Assembly (NCBI GenBank): GCA_038240875.1
Contig: JBBRGG010000201.1
Span: 1-6,408 of the forward strand
Direction of reading: 5' to 3'
From: JBBRGG01 sp038240875
GTDB lineage: Bacteria; Planctomycetota; Phycisphaerae; Phycisphaerales; UBA1924
DNA: 6,408 nucleotides
Shown: positions 6,262-6,408 of the stretch, piece after piece
How positions within the stretch are numbered: the first letter of the stretch is position 1
Layout: every line of letters starts with the position of its first letter
Position numbers and translations under genes: made by a program
The notes under the pieces: model-generated
Database searches by the model: none
The model's input: the letters and a program-made list of their open reading frames with translations, nothing else
What the model was told of the DNA's origin: nothing

Positions 6262-6408
6262 TTACTTCGTTGGCCTTCTACGGCGGCCGATCGTGAGAAG
6301 TGACGATGAGAGAAGCAAAGCCAGAGCTGTCGGCCCGGGAATGGCGATGGCATCGAGGCGAACATTGTCGACCGAAACGCCTGCATTGCCGTCATGAAAG
6401 TATCCGAT
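6262..6408 (-). CDS. C-terminal end of a PEP-CTERM-like exported protein (partial)
   Basis: A minus-strand frame enters from the right edge with no start codon in the window and gives 48 residues before a TAA at 6262-6264. It begins IGYFHDGNAGVSVDNVRL, like the VDNVRL end of the beta-sandwich domains that often precede PEP-CTERM tails. DAIAIPGP follows, then a hydrophobic stretch TALALLLSSSLLTIG and the basic cluster RRRRPTK. This order (IPxP, membrane helix, arginine cluster) is the hallmark of a PEP-CTERM sorting signal, which the exosortase system recognises for export to the cell surface or matrix. The motif is IPGP where IPEP is usual. The main domain and the signal peptide would lie outside the window. 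Its role is unknown. Confidence 0.78.
   Translation of the reverse strand: MGYFHDGNAGVSVDNVRLDAIAIPGPTALALLLSSSLLTIGRRRRPTK

Noticed and set aside
6189..6395. Minus-strand frame of 68 codons with ATG start
   Set aside because: It overlaps the PEP-CTERM-like frame in another phase and has no motif. The PEP-CTERM frame explains the sequence better.

Overview
The window looks like a piece of a planctomycete chromosome, probably class Phycisphaerae. The clues are a PEP-CTERM-like C-terminal tail encoded at the right edge, a Bax inhibitor-1/YccA-family membrane protein of the type common in that phylum, a biosynthetic SpeA arginine decarboxylase and a PilT/PilU-type retraction ATPase. This assignment is inference from protein character, not from a marker gene.

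Layout from left to right. Positions 1-444 hold the 3' part of a decayed IS1595-family (ISXO2-like) transposase, with a frameshifting lesion exactly where the catalytic Glu should be. Its likely right end near 454 cuts into a degenerate minus-strand reading frame (about 437-867), an unrecognised and frameshifted protein remnant. Positions 841-1058 carry a T-poor, gene-free block of short degenerate repeats, including a run of 15-nt units. A strong minus-strand terminator (1057-1079) follows pilT (1122-2288, minus).

Positions 2289-2820 form a divergent intergenic region. It holds a structured pilT leader with a possible promoter, and an unexplained plus-strand intrinsic terminator (2605-2634) that may end a small RNA. 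The Bax inhibitor-1 family gene (2821-3663, plus) follows, with its own terminator (3723-3764). Next is speA (3837-6020, plus), which closes with a textbook terminator (6051-6086) that also reads in the opposite direction. The right edge (6262-6408, minus) is the C-terminal end of a PEP-CTERM-like exported protein whose 5' part lies outside the window.

The three intact genes each appear to be separate transcription units, bounded by terminators, with no operon linking them. PilT powers pilus retraction, the BI-1 family protein sits in the inner membrane, and SpeA makes agmatine for polyamine synthesis. I see no defence system or CRISPR array. The most open-ended signals are the 15-nt repeat block, a repeat word it shares with the spacer after speA, and the orphan terminator between pilT and the BI-1 gene.
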